Assembly (NCBI GenBank): GCA_019095985.1
Contig: CM032664.1
Coordinates: 60,675,397 to 60,739,396, forward strand
Reading direction: 5' to 3'
From: Streblospio benedicti
Lineage: Eukaryota; Annelida; Polychaeta; Spionida; Spionidae
DNA length: 64,000 nucleotides
A program made the position numbers and the translations under genes. This document shows, one piece after another, positions 35,201 to 46,448 of the stretch. Under the pieces are notes generated by a model. It had not been told where the DNA came from. It made no database searches and saw nothing but the letters and a program-made list of their open reading frames with translations. The stretch's first letter is position 1, and each line of letters begins with the position of its first letter.

Positions 35201-37967
35201 AATACATATTAATTAACATATTAACATATTAAACAAAAAACAAAGAAACCATAATGTTCTCTTCAAGTACAAATCCCAATGAGCTTTAGCAATGAATATA
35301 CGCATACCTAGGTATAAACATATCTTATTACAAAAAATGGAAAAAAGGAATTGGCCTGCCAAATGCGACTTGACCCTCTCATCATTGATATAGTTTAGCC
35401 TATCCACTTAAACACCTCCCATTTAAGTAAGGACACCTGTCTTGCTATGTAGACAATTTTCAGTTCTGCATTTTTATTCTATAATTCATTACCATTTTTT
35501 AATTATGATAGAAAATGTTACTCCATAAACTTTCTGTCTGCACATCAGTAGCTCCAGTTATTCCCCCAAAAGTAATGTGCAAATGCGCCCTACCTATAAT
35601 AAATGCATTTTATGGCGGCAGCGGTGTATTTATTTTTGCGGCTTTCATTCACAAAATGCAGAAAAGCCGCAGCCTAGAATGAACACTGACAGTGTATAAT
35701 GCTAAAAATTAACCGTCCATTTATTTTGTAACAGACTTTCAGCCAAAACCTACATGCACCAGTGACCAGTCAATTGACTAACCATGCGACCTCTACTTCT
35801 TACATAATCAGAACTGTGTTCAACTATGTTTCAATTTATTTAATATTTTTAAACCACCACTGCTAAACAGTTCTAAAAAACGGAAGCCTCTACCTCTGCT
35901 TGCTGATCATCCACTCGTGCGATGCGTTTCTTCACAGATATTGTTGGCGTGAAGTCTTCTTCATCTTCCTGCTCCCTCTTCTTAAAAAACTGAAAAGTAA
36001 ACAATATTCCATTTTTTTCAACTTTGAAGTTTGTTATTTGCACTTGTAGTATTTTACATTACAAAATCAAATATAATCGACAGTTACCTCTGGTTCAATC
36101 CTTGTGCTTCGCTTTTCATTAAAAATGCTCAAACACTCATCATAGGGGTCACTTTCTGGGATATCAATATCCAAGTCTTCGCCAGTGCGCAAAGCATCTT
36201 TCACTGAATCATCTGATGACACCGAAGATATTTCTATAAAGTCGCTGTCATCAGAGTCACTGTCTATTTTTATACATTTATTAGATTCAGATTTAGTTGG
36301 TTTACTTGTAAGGAACTGCTTGAAATCCTTTGTATCCTCATCACTATCTTCTCCAAATAACTCCACATTAGTACTGGTGACTTTTTCCAACTTGGGCTTT
36401 GGCTTTGAAAATGAGCATGGCAACATAATATCAAAAATATTTTCACTATTAGTAGCTTTTCCTTGTTTTGAATGGCTGTCCTTTGTTGAATCCTTGCTTT
36501 TATCATGTTTATTTTTCGAACTTGAGCGCTCGTGTTTGGAACTAGATGTTGGTTTTGTATCAGGCTTAGATTTCGAGGAGGAATGAGAGCTTGTTGAACT
36601 AGATCTATGAGAACTTTTTGAACTGGACCGATGTGAAATTTTTGAACTAGATGATTTGTCTTTATGTTCACTTTTACTATTTGATCTATGTCGGCTACTA
36701 GAAGTTTTAGAATTATGTGATTTAGAAGAATCTTTATGTTTTTCACTTGAAGAGTTGGCTTTATGTTTTGAATCTGATGTTTTATGACTTGATGATTTTT
36801 TGTGCTTACTTGACCTATGTTTGTCTGGGGTGTGTGGCTTTTTGAAATTATCATTCTCTTTTTCACTATCTTTGCCATTTGTTTTTGAATGCTCTTTATT
36901 GGAATCAGATACAACATTTGATTTGGAACTATTTTCTGTTTCTTTGTTCTTATCAAGTTGCGACTTGTTTTCTTCATGATTTTTACCCTTGTGAGAGCCA
37001 GACTGTTCGTGTTTAGATTCTACATCTCTCAATTGTTCATGTTTTACATCATTGGAAAAGTCATTGTTCTTTTTAAAGTCATTGCCTATATTTTCTACAC
37101 TTCCTTCTGACATTTTGCTGGTTGAATCTTCTGAACATCCCTTCTCAGTATCTTTTGGTTGCTCAGTTTTCACACCACCGCATTTACACACATGAGTGTG
37201 CTCTCCATTACTTGAAGATTCTTTGGAGGTTGTGTCAGTGTTATTTTTTACAGGAGTTTCAATGTGTGATAAATTATTTGATCCATCCTCACCAACCTTT
37301 TTCATATCATAATTTCCATTATCAGTCTCTTTCTTTTCGATTGCTTTCCCAACCTTTTGTTCACTTGTATTGACATCATCAGGGCAAGATGCTGTTTTGG
37401 GGAATAGCTTCACCACCTGCTCAACTTGCATCTTCTCTTCTGCATTTTCATCCTCATCGCTGCTGAATTTAGCTTCCACTTGACTCTGAAGTCTTCTCCT
37501 TTTCTGTTCCTCAGCAAGCACTTGGGCTGCTTCTGTTTTTCTCTTTGTGCCAACATATCCTTTCCCTGCGTCTCCCAATGTAACCCTAGATGAATAATTC
37601 GAGACAGGATCATAATCTTCATGAGGTTTTGCTGAGCGTGTGTTGCCAGCAGGGGCACCTCGCTGTTTGAGAATATGAATTGGAGTGGGAGTGTATTCAC
37701 AGGGAATAGTAGTCCTTGTTTGGCTCGGTCTTTTGTGATGGACAGGTACCTCAACCTTGCCCGTTTCTTTATTAATAGGTGATGGTTTATATTTGGCTTG
37801 ACCAACATTTGGCTGTACAAAGTCATACTTCATGAACCTTTTAACAGGAGGACCTGTAGGCATCTCAATTTGCCTCTGAGCAGCACCAAGTTTAGAGAGC
37901 AAAGATGGAGCTTTTGTAATAGGTGGGGCGATACCAAGGTCCTCGGCATAACTCTTCTGTGCAACAT
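23201..37967 (-). CDS. REXO1: RNA exonuclease 1 (REXO1/EloA-BP1), N-terminal exon(s) missing
   Basis: Minus-strand exons, 5' to 3': 37967-36088, 35989-35894, 34372-34253, 33849-33712, 28762-28622, 28420-28159, 27556-27416, 26778-26662, 26316-26243, 25229-25116, 24779-24664, 24336-24198, 23869-23749, 23292-23201. All phases join and give 1,183 residues. The family is a nuclear DEDDh 3'-5' exoribonuclease; human REXO1 binds elongin A. The large first exon matches human REXO1 at [20 protein letters not shown] and [12 protein letters not shown] and has a long Ser/Lys/His-rich region. Then come KKRVAHLP and [15 protein letters not shown], a zinc site ([17 protein letters not shown]), and the nuclease: Exo I ALDCEM (about residue 1023), Exo [12 protein letters not shown] (about 1102), Exo III HDSHED (about 1158). 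All catalytic residues are present. The first exon enters in phase 1, so an upstream exon with the CCCH-type N-terminus is expected but was not found; it may lie near or in the gap at 42819. Confidence 0.96.
26935..27385. repeat. Probable dispersed repeat in REXO1 intron
   Basis: Begins with AATAATAACAATAAAATACA and ATAATGCGCCGCCATCCACA, and includes GTTTTGGTGCTGTCACAGAA, a string type I associate with LINE-like 3' regions in animals. Family not certain. Confidence 0.35.
27623..27789. mobile_element. MITE with GCAGATCCAG termini, copy 2
   Basis: A 167-bp element with GCAGATCCAG and CTGGATCTGC ends, matching 15102-15261 inside as well (CTTAAGGGAT, AAAGGGGGGAC). It lies in the REXO1 intron between exons 28159-28420 and 27416-27556. 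Confidence 0.8.
29120..29725. repeat. Cluster of TACCGTAA motifs, possible inverted-repeat element
   Basis: GACTACCGTAATTCC near 29120 and inverted GGGTTACGGTAGTC near 29688 bound a segment that also holds two ATTACCGTAACTCT copies near 29322 and 29342. It could be a non-autonomous element in a REXO1 intron. The ends are not sharp. Confidence 0.35.
30072..30356 (-). CDS. Hypothetical 94-residue basic ORF, probably element-derived
   Basis: Starts [20 protein letters not shown], a nuclear-localisation-like basic start, followed by Cys pairs in CTDCHV and a [18 protein letters not shown] stretch that looks like a decayed zinc-binding site. It lies in the same intron and strand as REXO1, just outside the LTR element at 30577. 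I do not recognise the family. It may be a fragment of an old transposon gene, or chance. Confidence 0.3.
   Translation of the reverse strand: MEPRKRKSAKKDYDSVSKKLKVEQNSHSRTNDCTDCHVQSTSKDGQFPVIDYKKKCFIYGKVRDKCGSHKCFLVSTLVTGKKLMKLVMRACCLE
30577..32844 (+). mobile_element. BEL/Pao LTR retrotransposon, broken
   Basis: Two 317-bp LTRs (30577-30893 and 32528-32844) begin TGTTAATCGC and end AAAAGTCA. They differ at roughly ten positions by eye, so about 97% identical and a fairly young insertion. A purine-rich stretch precedes the 3' LTR. The internal part carries a gag-like region (about 31232-31690) with [20 protein letters not shown], the pattern typical of BEL/Pao gag. The internal region is only about 1.6 kb, far short of a whole element, and no RT or integrase is recognised, so it is broken. 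It sits in a REXO1 intron in the opposite orientation to the gene. Confidence 0.85.
34918..35262. repeat. Tandem duplication, unit about 164 bp
   Basis: The block starting TTAACTAAACTAACCAGGCA at 34918 is repeated head to tail at 35082 almost without change, with a short ACATATTA expansion near the end of the second copy. It lies in a REXO1 intron. Confidence 0.9.
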
Positions 37968-38279
37968 CTGAAAATAAAATTTTATATTTGTTCAAACATG
38001 TAAATGTGCCTTTAAGTAAATAGAAAAAAGGTAAAACGTAATGATAAATCATTTCTGAAAAAATATATATAGGCCTATAGTAAGTATATGAAACAAATAA
38101 GAAATGAATATCGTAGGTCATACAAAATTATTCTTAAAGTTGAACTAGTCAAATGTTCAGAGTTTTTAGGAACTACCTAAAAAAGCAGTTATCAATTTTC
38201 CCATTTTACCTTTGTAACTCATACCCAGAACAAAATTTGCGCTTAAAAAAATTCAGGGCTTAAATGATAACATCCCAAA

Positions 38280-38490
38280 CAGGCCGCATAAGCAGCCTTG
38301 GGACCGTGTTACGTTTCTTACTGTGTGCAAGAAATCGGAAAATGCATCTGACTCCGATTCTGCGACCAATTACTATTTGATATAGAATTTTCAGAAGCTT
38401 AAAATCCTACTGAGATTGCTTATTGATCAGAAAGTAGACAACTTTTTGACTTCTCCATGAAAAATAAAGTAGGGCAATGTTGCAACTGAA
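38280..38490. repeat. Diverged direct repeat, copy 1
   Basis: Shares CCAATTACTATTTGATA, GAATTTTCA, an AAAACCTNC block and an AAAATAAAG block with 40935-41110, in the same orientation. It lies just upstream (minus strand) of the known REXO1 exons. Confidence 0.55.
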
Positions 38491-38659
38491 CAAACTTTAT
38501 GTATCTGATGTAACTGGTTTGTAGTAGTTCTAAAATTTGGCAAACATAATCAGTATATCTCTATACTGTAATCTGATATGATTTGCAACATTATATTGAA
38601 TATATTATTAAATAAAAACAAGCCAGTGGCTTACATCTGAATATATTACAGAAAGCTTA

Positions 38660-39040
38660 AAGGGTGTGGTGTGAAGCCTAATGATGATACCAGTTCAGAG
38701 AGCCTTTTGGAGAAACTGAGTATTACAGATATTGATAGTGTGCTTCATAAAGGGAGACTGAGATGTCTAGGCCATGTTGAGCGCAGTTCTGGCTAGATTA
38801 GCCAAGTAAGAAAGCTTGAGATAGAAGGAAGAAAAGGAAAGGGAAGACCGAAACAGACTTGGGATGCAGTCTTGCAGAAAGATCGTGCAAGTTTGGGCAT
38901 GAGTTTGGTAGATCCAAATGACCGAAAGGCTTGGAGGGGACGGTTGAGATCCAGACTGGGCAGCCAGGCCACACCCTCTGAATGAGGAATAATTAGGACC
39001 TGTTTAAAAGAAATTTAGGATTTGATTGATTTGATTGATT
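38660..39040 (+). mobile_element. LINE 3' end fragment
   Basis: Plus-strand translation reads KLSITDIDSVLHKGRLRCLG, HVERSSG, a stop, then GRKGKGRPKQTWDAVLQKDR and DPNDRKAWRGRLRSRL. This is the typical C-terminal pattern of LINE ORF2 proteins. One in-frame stop is visible. It ends in a GATTTGATTGATT simple repeat, a usual 3' tail. Confidence 0.8.
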
Positions 39041-40880
39041 AGCCAATATGGAGAACGCCCATAGAAGATAGACAGCCAAATGATTTCATCATACATATAT
39101 TTAGCATGGCGGAAGAAATACTTGTCTAAAAATAGGAATTAGAGCACTGCACAGCCATTTCGTGTACACACCCACTTCGTTTGTTATTTAAACTTAAATA
39201 AAATTATTAGGCTCCAAACATACATAATATTACTACTATGAAAATGATTGTTTTCCAGGTGCCCAAGTGTAAAAATAAAATTTCTAGAAAGATCTAATGT
39301 AAATGAACATGTTCAAATCCCCTATTATCGCCACGCACGAAATGGGTGTGCATTCGTTATGCCATAACAATATGGATCATAGATCATATAATTTTAATCA
39401 ACCTTAACAATTATGTTTATCATGCGACGAAATAAATAAGTAGCTTTATTTTGACACAGCAAACACTATTGTGGGTTCATTAGTAGCGGTGTTAAACATT
39501 AAAATAGAATAGAATAGAAACATTTATTTCGGATTAGATTCCACAGAAAAGACATAAAATATACATATATACATAAATAAATAGTAAATAAATAAAACTA
39601 TGCATAAAATCACAAACATATCACAGAATGCACAGTTGTTTTTTCCATTCTAGGTATAGAAATGCAAGAAGTGGGTGTGCAGTGATCTAACATTCTTTGA
39701 CTAAGGACAGGTTTATGAATAGTATGATTTAAAATTGTAAATATAGCGATTGATTTCGAAAATTATTGCCTCATTTTGAAAATCATTGCCACATAAGATA
39801 ATACGGGACGGCAGGCACGGCCTTTAATGTAGAGTTCACTCCCGCAAAGTCCCGGAAATATTTTCAGAAAAGAGCGTTATTATTTCATGATGCCACGCCC
39901 ACTTCCACCAAAGTAACTATAAGAGAATGCGGCTCACGGACTAGTCCCTTTTGTACGTAGTCTCAATCAACCAGACTCTGTAATGGCGGTGCTCATTTCA
40001 TGCAATAGAGTCTGGTTGAACGAGGCTATTTTGTATGTGACGTGTGATTGACAGCTTGATGTTGACAACAGACTGCCGATTCGATTCTTTCCTTCCTGAT
40101 AACGTCAATTGGGTACCATATCTAAGTGTTATTAATGATCCCATGATATTTTGATTACAATCTATTTTATTCGACACATTGTATACGTACTAACAATACA
40201 CGTATATACTAAAATGCCCGAAATTCAGATCACCAATAAAATATCTAGCTTGTTTACAATAATGTTAATGGCGGCATGCTTACGAGAATACAGAGCGACT
40301 AGCGTAAAACGTGCAGCGTTCAAGTAGGACACAGTGCGTTCAACGTGTTCCTTAAAACGTCAACCCTCCAAACAATAACGTGCCCCGCATTACTCTTAAC
40401 GTCTTACATAAACTGGCCGCCATCTCGGATTACAAACCAAATGTGTCGACTGGACCAGGCTCTGTATGCAATACAGAGTCTGGTTAAACGAGGCTATGAA
40501 TCAACGAACGCCGCCGTTTTTTTCCATTGCATTGAAGGTCAAATTCACTCCCCACGCAGTTCAGACTAACTTCTTAAAACCAGCAACAACATTTGTATTT
40601 GCATGTTTCATAGATTGTGTTCTAAATTTAGAATGTCCAGGGTCGCCAAACCCACAAACAACTGTGACTACCGATGATAGTCACTCTTATGTACAAAAAT
40701 AATCGACAGCCATAAGAGAATGATAACTGTATATGTTGCATTAAAGTTTATCTGGAAATATTATTTTTTCTTTTGAATATTGAATCACTATGCGCCACCA
40801 TGTCAGGTTTTTAAGTTTACATTTTTATGACAATGTCTAAATATATTATAAACCTGCTGGCCCGTGCTATGACTTGTCAT
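39041..40880. other. No gene seen
   Basis: AT-rich. A related pair GAGTCTGGTTGAACGAGGCT (near 40009) and GAGTCTGGTTAAACGAGGCT (near 40476) recurs, the first facing CAACCAGACTCTG (39968) and able to form a 12-bp stem. No exon was found for the REXO1 N-terminus. Confidence 0.4.
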
Positions 40881-40934
40881 TATTATATGGCCAACCGTTG
40901 GCGCGCAGCCGCCAACTAAGGTTGGCCTTGTTAA

Positions 40935-41110
40935 GGCAGCGTGTAGACCACAGTGTCCGTGGAATGAGAAAACGCCCATGACGCCAATCTGTGTCCAATT
41001 ACTATTTGATACAGAATTTTCACAAGCCTAAAAACCTGCCGATACTGACCACTGAATAGCAAATACACGACTTTTTCGGTTTCTCATTAAAAAAATAAAG
41101 CGGGAATTAT
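40935..41110. repeat. Diverged direct repeat, copy 2
   Basis: Partner of 38280-38490. Nearby at 40880-40925 is a short GC-rich palindromic stretch (GGCCAACCGTTGGCGCGCAG). Confidence 0.5.
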
Positions 41111-41829
41111 ATCTTATATTTACGAAAGTACTTTGTGTTGGTTCGCAAACAAAGCAGTACTCTTTCCAGCATACGGCGTGACGAAATGCTTTTACTAACG
41201 TTGATTAAACGGTGCACGTGGACGCATGAAAAAAGCACAACCTCCAAGCAGCCTAAACTAAGTTGTTGACAGCTGGTGTAATACCCTGTAGTTTTGTTCT
41301 CTTAATAATGCCTAATCAATTGCAGATTATAATTACGCCTGTCGTCGTACCTATTGGATTAATCAAATCAAGTCAAATATACTACAGAGAATATTGCATA
41401 ACATAAATTTAATCTTTAGCAAACTGATGGTGTGTGTAAAAAAACTGTAAACACGCATAAACCCGGGAAAACACACTGTGTTCTTGTAATTGGTTTCTTA
41501 TGATAAAATAATAGAAAATAAAAGGTAAAAGATATCCCATTTTTGTTGCAAAATCACACAATTCGGTTATAGACACGATGTTTTTTAACATCTCTGCAAA
41601 AAATCTAAATATTCTTAAGATTTTCAAATGGCCAGGGTTGTGGAGAAAAATTGTTAAAAAATACACTCAAATTATGCGTTCTAGTACCGCCCAATTCTGC
41701 ACTGGTTTTCCAGCTAGCATATATTATACAGGATACACCTATATAGTCCCTACCAGGCTTGCCTACATGAAGATATAAAAATTAAACCCATATTGCATAT
41801 GAAGAAATAAGCATATAAATCATAAGGGG

Positions 41830-42818
41830 TTTGGGCCCTCTACCGGCAGTGCCTTTTTTATGAAATATTTGAAGTTTATAAGGCAAAACAATTACATTTT
41901 TTCAAAAAAGCCCCACATTGTTTAAAACCCCAGCATAATGTAGCCCAACCTCCAAAAAACGTTAGGGGACCACTTTGGGTGGGGATTTTTATTTTTTTAA
42001 AACATTGTTTTCTCTTTTTAATTTAGGCTTTATCCCAAAATCAGCCGAGATTCTATTTTTTAGATTAAAAAATTACCCCGTGGGGGGTTTGAGTTATTTG
42101 GGATTTGTAAAGACAAGAAAAAAGTTGATTTTTAAACTTTGGCAAACAAATTTAAAATTTTTTTAATCCCCCAATTTCAATCCACATAATACACATTAAA
42201 AGATGAGAGATATTTTTCAACTGTTTTTCGCAACACCCCAAACACACATGAACTCTTTTACATGATATTTCTACCAAGATCGACAAAAGCGAAACAATTT
42301 GTAAAAAAATTCTTTGACTTTTTTCAAGGGGCCCGGATGGGGTATAAACTCAAACCCCCAAACAGCAGCTGAAGGGCTTTGCGCTTAACCCCACTATACC
42401 CAAAGGGTTTTGCTTTAAATTTTTTACAACTGGGCCCTTTACCCCCTTTTTATTTAAAAACAAGTAATCTATGCCCCTTGCATCAAACATAAACCCGCTA
42501 AGAACCAGGCTACTTTCCTTTTCTTACTTACTTGTAGATTGGGTTTAAGAGATTTTAGAGTTTTTTAATAAAATCTAAAAAAATGGTGTCAGAATTGAAC
42601 CTAGCCTGCAGAAATAAGATAAGTCTATATTTTTTTTTACTGGTTGAAACTGAACAGGCCAACTCCCCCGAGAATACCCCGCCTTTTTTGCCGGTCCAGA
42701 TGATGCAGCGTGGACAGATTGGCTGGAAGGTTTTGGGATGCTGGCAATGAATATTCCTGAGGATTGGGGAGCCGGCAGCTGTAGTAGGGCCCCGCATCAA
42801 AGGGAAAAAGCCCCCAAG
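41830..42818. other. Probable low-quality sequence next to gap
   Basis: Unusually many homopolymers of every base (AAAA, CCCC, GGGG, TTTT steps) begin about 41830 and continue to the N run, unlike the rest of the window. Reading frames here are unreliable. A GC-richer stretch at 42660-42818 (minus) could hold a coding exon, but frames such as GPYYSCRLPNPQEYSLPAS cannot be trusted. Confidence 0.5.
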
Positions 42819-42918
42819 NNNNNNNNNNNNNNNNNNNNNNNNNNNNNNNNNNNNNNNNNNNNNNNNNNNNNNNNNNNNNNNNNNNNNNNNNNNNNNNNNN
42901 NNNNNNNNNNNNNNNNNN
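42819..42918. other. Assembly gap (100 N)
   Basis: Exactly 100 N. The sequence at its right edge (42919) is also the first base of a segment repeated at 45908. Confidence 1.
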
Positions 42919-43079
42919 TTTATACATTTAAATTGTAGCAAAATATGCACTTTATCAATGGAATATTTACGTGAAAGACATGTATATATCAAGGATAACA
43001 TACGCTTTGTATACAGTTAGAAAGGACAAGCACCTAGTACCAAGTAAGTATCCAAGTAACCAAGTATAAGTAAGCAACC

Positions 43080-43455
43080 AAGTATCACTAATTTTGCGAT
43101 AAATCCTTAAAAACTTACTAGAGGATCTATAAGTGTCTTAATATTTTCGGACATTTTCAATGTCTATCGTCTGAGACTTTTCTGTCACCAGGTGGCAGCA
43201 CGTGACAGAAGTGGAAGTCGGTCAGTGTTTGTTGTTGGGGGGTGGTCGAGGGCGCGCGCGGTGGTTTGGGGCTGCCCTAGGTCTCAGAAGGTTGTCGTAG
43301 GCAGGAGATAACTGGTATGCTCCTTCATCTCTGTTCATGTTCTCCTCAGTCTTTCGTGACAGAAAAGTCTCAGACGATGGACATTGAAAATGTCCGAAAA
43401 TATTAAGACACTTATAGTAAGATTTTATGGATTTATCGCAAAATTAGTGATACTT
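43080..43455. mobile_element. Fold-back element with about 100-bp arms (copy A)
   Basis: Left arm includes GTCTTAATATTTTCGGACAT and CGTCTGAGACTTTTCTGTCA; the right arm (43352-43455) is its reverse complement. The roughly 165-bp loop is G-rich (GTTGGGGGGTGGTCGAGGGC). The equivalent in copy B is at 46070-46448. Probably a non-autonomous inverted-repeat transposon. Confidence 0.75.
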
Positions 43456-43914
43456 GATGATATGAAAAAGAAATCCAATGATTCTTTTTACAAAAATAAG
43501 TAAACAACATTTATGGATAATCTTGTCAAACACACTGACTGTCAAAATCGGGCTTGGCTTGAACTTGAGGCAAAAACACAACTTGGAAATCTGGACCAAG
43601 CTCATTAAATACAATTCCAAATAAAATGTGAACATCATATATGAAAACTAGAGAAGTATGCGAACATTTCTGTGTGTGTCACAAAACATGATTATGAATA
43701 TAGAGCACAATAATACCATCTTCAAAATGACTAATATACACGAATGTTTCGGCGCTGTTTTGATCAGCTTACCCCTGATGACTGCAGTGCTGCCTGGTGG
43801 CAGTACGAACAAAGAAACGTTGTTTTATCGGGTTTCAGAGACTGCCATAGTAATCCATTCCCCATATTTGCTGGATGAAAAACTGTAGAAGTACATGTAC
43901 ATTGACAGTAGTCA

Positions 43915-44315
43915 ATATCTGTTCTTTTCTCTCTCTCTCTCTCTTCGATGGCAAGCATGCTCCTACCCACTATATTGACATGCTTGAAGACACATCTTCC
44001 ATTTACCTATATCAAGTGGCCCAGACGGGACTCAAACTCACGACCCCAAGGTTGTGAGACCATAATGATGCCATCATCCCAAGCAGCGGGCTGTTAAAAG
44101 GCTACTCGGATGAACCGATGTCTCTGTAGCCCCCAGCCTACATACTTGTTCAATTATCATCTCAACCCGGAGGTCGTGGGTTCAAACTCCACCTATGGAT
44201 GGAAATTTTGGGAGTTCTAATTTCTTCGCATTTTACTGCTAGTGGAGTTTTCTAATGTGTTTTCCCCAAGTTTGCTTGTGGATACAATTATATTCTTCTC
44301 TTTCTCTCTTCTATG
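43915..44315. mobile_element. Composite tRNA-derived SINE pair (copy A)
   Basis: On the minus strand, a B-box-like GTGAGTTTGAGTCCCGTCTG and a body ending GGAGCATGCTTGCCATCGAA match the SINE at 14594-14832. On the plus strand, GGTCGTGGGTTCAAACTCCA and the tail GTTTGCTTGTGGATACAATT belong to the same family. Two heads in opposite orientation lie back to back. CT-rich tails mark both ends. Confidence 0.65.
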
Positions 44316-45412
44316 TTCTTTTCCATCCTTATATCTTGGGGCTTATTACTTATTATACCAAGAACCTCGGATTTTGAAGGCTGTGTGAATAGGAAAAGCG
44401 TGACGATGGCTGTTTGCATACTATTGCCAATTAAAGGTAAAGGAAAACGCTCTCTGATAGACGCATCAAAATAGGCGATGTACAAAAATAGTCGTAAAAT
44501 ACCAGTGATCGAAAGCCGCACATCGTAAAAAACAATATGATTTAAAATGGCGAAATTCTGGACTTGATACAAATAGAAATGACAAAAAACCATAGTTCTA
44601 TGAAACCAATACCCCTTATTATAACCCTTACCTTATAAAGAACTAACAGGTTAATATTCTGTTTCATTTTCGTGTTTCCATCGCCATGCACTGATTGCTT
44701 ACTTCTGTGTGAATCGTTGAAAAAAAGATAAAGTTTCAGTATCGGTATAAAGAGGGCCACGAAAAAATATTGAAACGTGGAAATAACATACGCGTATTTT
44801 GATGTCTCCAGATTATGTAGACAGTGAAGTATCATGAATATTTACATTTGATTATGTGCATTACCTAACAAATGAGTTTTTTCAAAGTCAAAACAGAATA
44901 ATGCGATATCTGATAAAACCACCTGCTTTTTAAGTGATGTAATGTTTATCCTCTAGCTGTAAGAAGGTTGAATATTAGTACATTTGTATATGTCAGGCTG
45001 GAATAACAATTGAGTTCCCACTGGGAAACTACAATGTCTAATAGAAATAAATCAGACCAGTGAAAAGAAAGAGATAAAGAAGGGTAAACAGTGAACCCGT
45101 GAACACACGCATCCTGTGAATCCCATTCATTTTTTTAAACGAAAATCAAAAATACCTAGTAAACAATCTGCTTCTCTAAACGTATTTTTCAACACCCTTT
45201 GTCACCATTGATAATGTATGGTTTGAATATTTCATATTCAACTGTTTTCTTATCAATAAAATAGTATTGTATATGCCATTCACTGGCTCGGTGTGCACTA
45301 AAAAAAACTCGTGGGATGTGTGTGTGTTGCTGTAGAGCATCAATTGCACTGTTCGTGATCGGCCATACACACAATCTGTGATTTATTCTTCTGACGTTAA
45401 CGCCCCATTGTA

Positions 45413-45747
45413 CAGTACAAATTGCGAATTAGTGTACCCCTAAACTGCGAATTGAACTGCAAAAATTTGCAGTTTCACACCACTAAACCGCAATTTCTTC
45501 TTTGCAATTGCAGTTAATTGCGGTCATTTGCAAATTCAAAATTTTCCAAGAACTAAGCAAATTCTTGCGGAGGATCATGCTGTTACTTCGCAAATCTTTG
45601 TGAATTATCAATTTGCATAAGATATGCAATCAAGCAAATGATATGCAATCACCCGCAAACATGCAAAGTAGATTGCAAATCAGATATGTCAATTGCGAAT
45701 AAATCTCAAAACCGCGAATGGGGTACACTAATTCGCAACTTGTACTG
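45413..45747. mobile_element. MITE with TA target duplication, 335 bp
   Basis: Terminal inverted repeats CAGTACAAATTGCGAATTAG and its right-end complement match over about 28 bp with one mismatch. TA flanks both ends (45411-45412 and 45748-45749). Copy B carries the uninterrupted site with a single TA at 48385-48386. The interior is rich in TTGCAAAT/GCGAAT-like strings. Tc1/mariner-pogo type, non-autonomous. Confidence 0.93.
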
Positions 45748-46069
45748 TAGATGTCACTAAATTTTATGTCGTACTTAAAATTCATGGTTTATGTGTATGG
45801 CTGGTTTTAGCGATTGCTGCTCTATCTGGTCAAGATGTATTTGAATTTACGACTGGCCCAGTTTCCCACTTTGACTGCCATCTTATGGGGACCTCAGCAG
45901 TGGCGCTTTTATACATTTAAATTGTAGCAAAAATATGCACTTTATCAATGGAATATTTACGTGAAAGACATGTATATATCAAGGATAACATACGCTTTTG
46001 TATACAGTTAGAAAGGACAAGCACCCTAGTACCAAGGAAGTATCAAGTAACCAAGTATAAGTAAGCAAC

Positions 46070-46448
46070 CAAGTATCACTAATTTTTGCGATAAATCCTT
46101 AAAAAAAACTTATCTATAAGTGTCTTAATATTTTAGGACATTTTTCAATGTCCATCGTCTGAACTTTTTTCTGTCACCAGGTGGGCACGTGACAGAAGTG
46201 GAAGTCGGTCAGTGTTTGTTGTTGGGGGGTGGTCGGTCGAGGGATTTAGGTGGTTTGGGGCTGCCCTAGGTCTCAGAGAGGGTTGTCGTAGGCGGAGATA
46301 ACTGGTATGCTCCTTCATCTCTGTTCATGTTCTCCTCAGTCTTTCATGACAGAAAAGTCTCAGACGATGGACATTGAAAATGTCGAAAATATTAAGACAC
46401 TTATAGTAGTTTTTTATGGATTTATCGCAAAAAAATTGGTGATACTTG
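46070..46448. mobile_element. Fold-back element with about 100-bp arms (copy B)
   Basis: Same element as 43080-43455, carried along in the tandem segment, with small indels in homopolymers. Confidence 0.75.

Larger units (their letters stand above)
42919..45870. repeat. Nearly identical tandem segment, copy A
   Basis: Matches 45908-48509 in the same orientation nearly base for base, beginning TTTATACATTTAAATTGTAG. Copy A holds a 335-bp MITE that copy B lacks. Most other differences are single-base indels in homopolymers. Its left end is cut by the gap. It may be a second haplotype placed in tandem by the assembler. Confidence 0.95.

Noticed and set aside
36185-36977. Long open frames on the plus strand and in a second minus frame across the REXO1 large exon (133 and 235 residues)
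   Set aside because: They are shadows of the Ser/Lys-rich REXO1 reading frame, which matches family motifs at both ends and has proper splice sites.
40345-40702. Overlapping plus-strand frames of about 75 residues
   Set aside because: No domain, no splice-site support and composition like the surrounding noncoding sequence.
42555-43001. Open frames spanning the second N run
   Set aside because: They read through 100 N and through error-rich sequence, so they have no support as genes.
43190-43230. DFHFCHVLPPG-like minus translation resembling part of a CCCH finger for the REXO1 N-terminus
   Set aside because: It lies inside the fold-back element present in both tandem copies and lacks the other Cys and His residues.
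44288-44835. Minus-strand frames of about 100 residues found in both tandem copies (also 47281-47825)
   Set aside because: Their conservation is explained by near-identity of the whole segment. They overlap each other and show no domain, and no splice logic links them to a gene.
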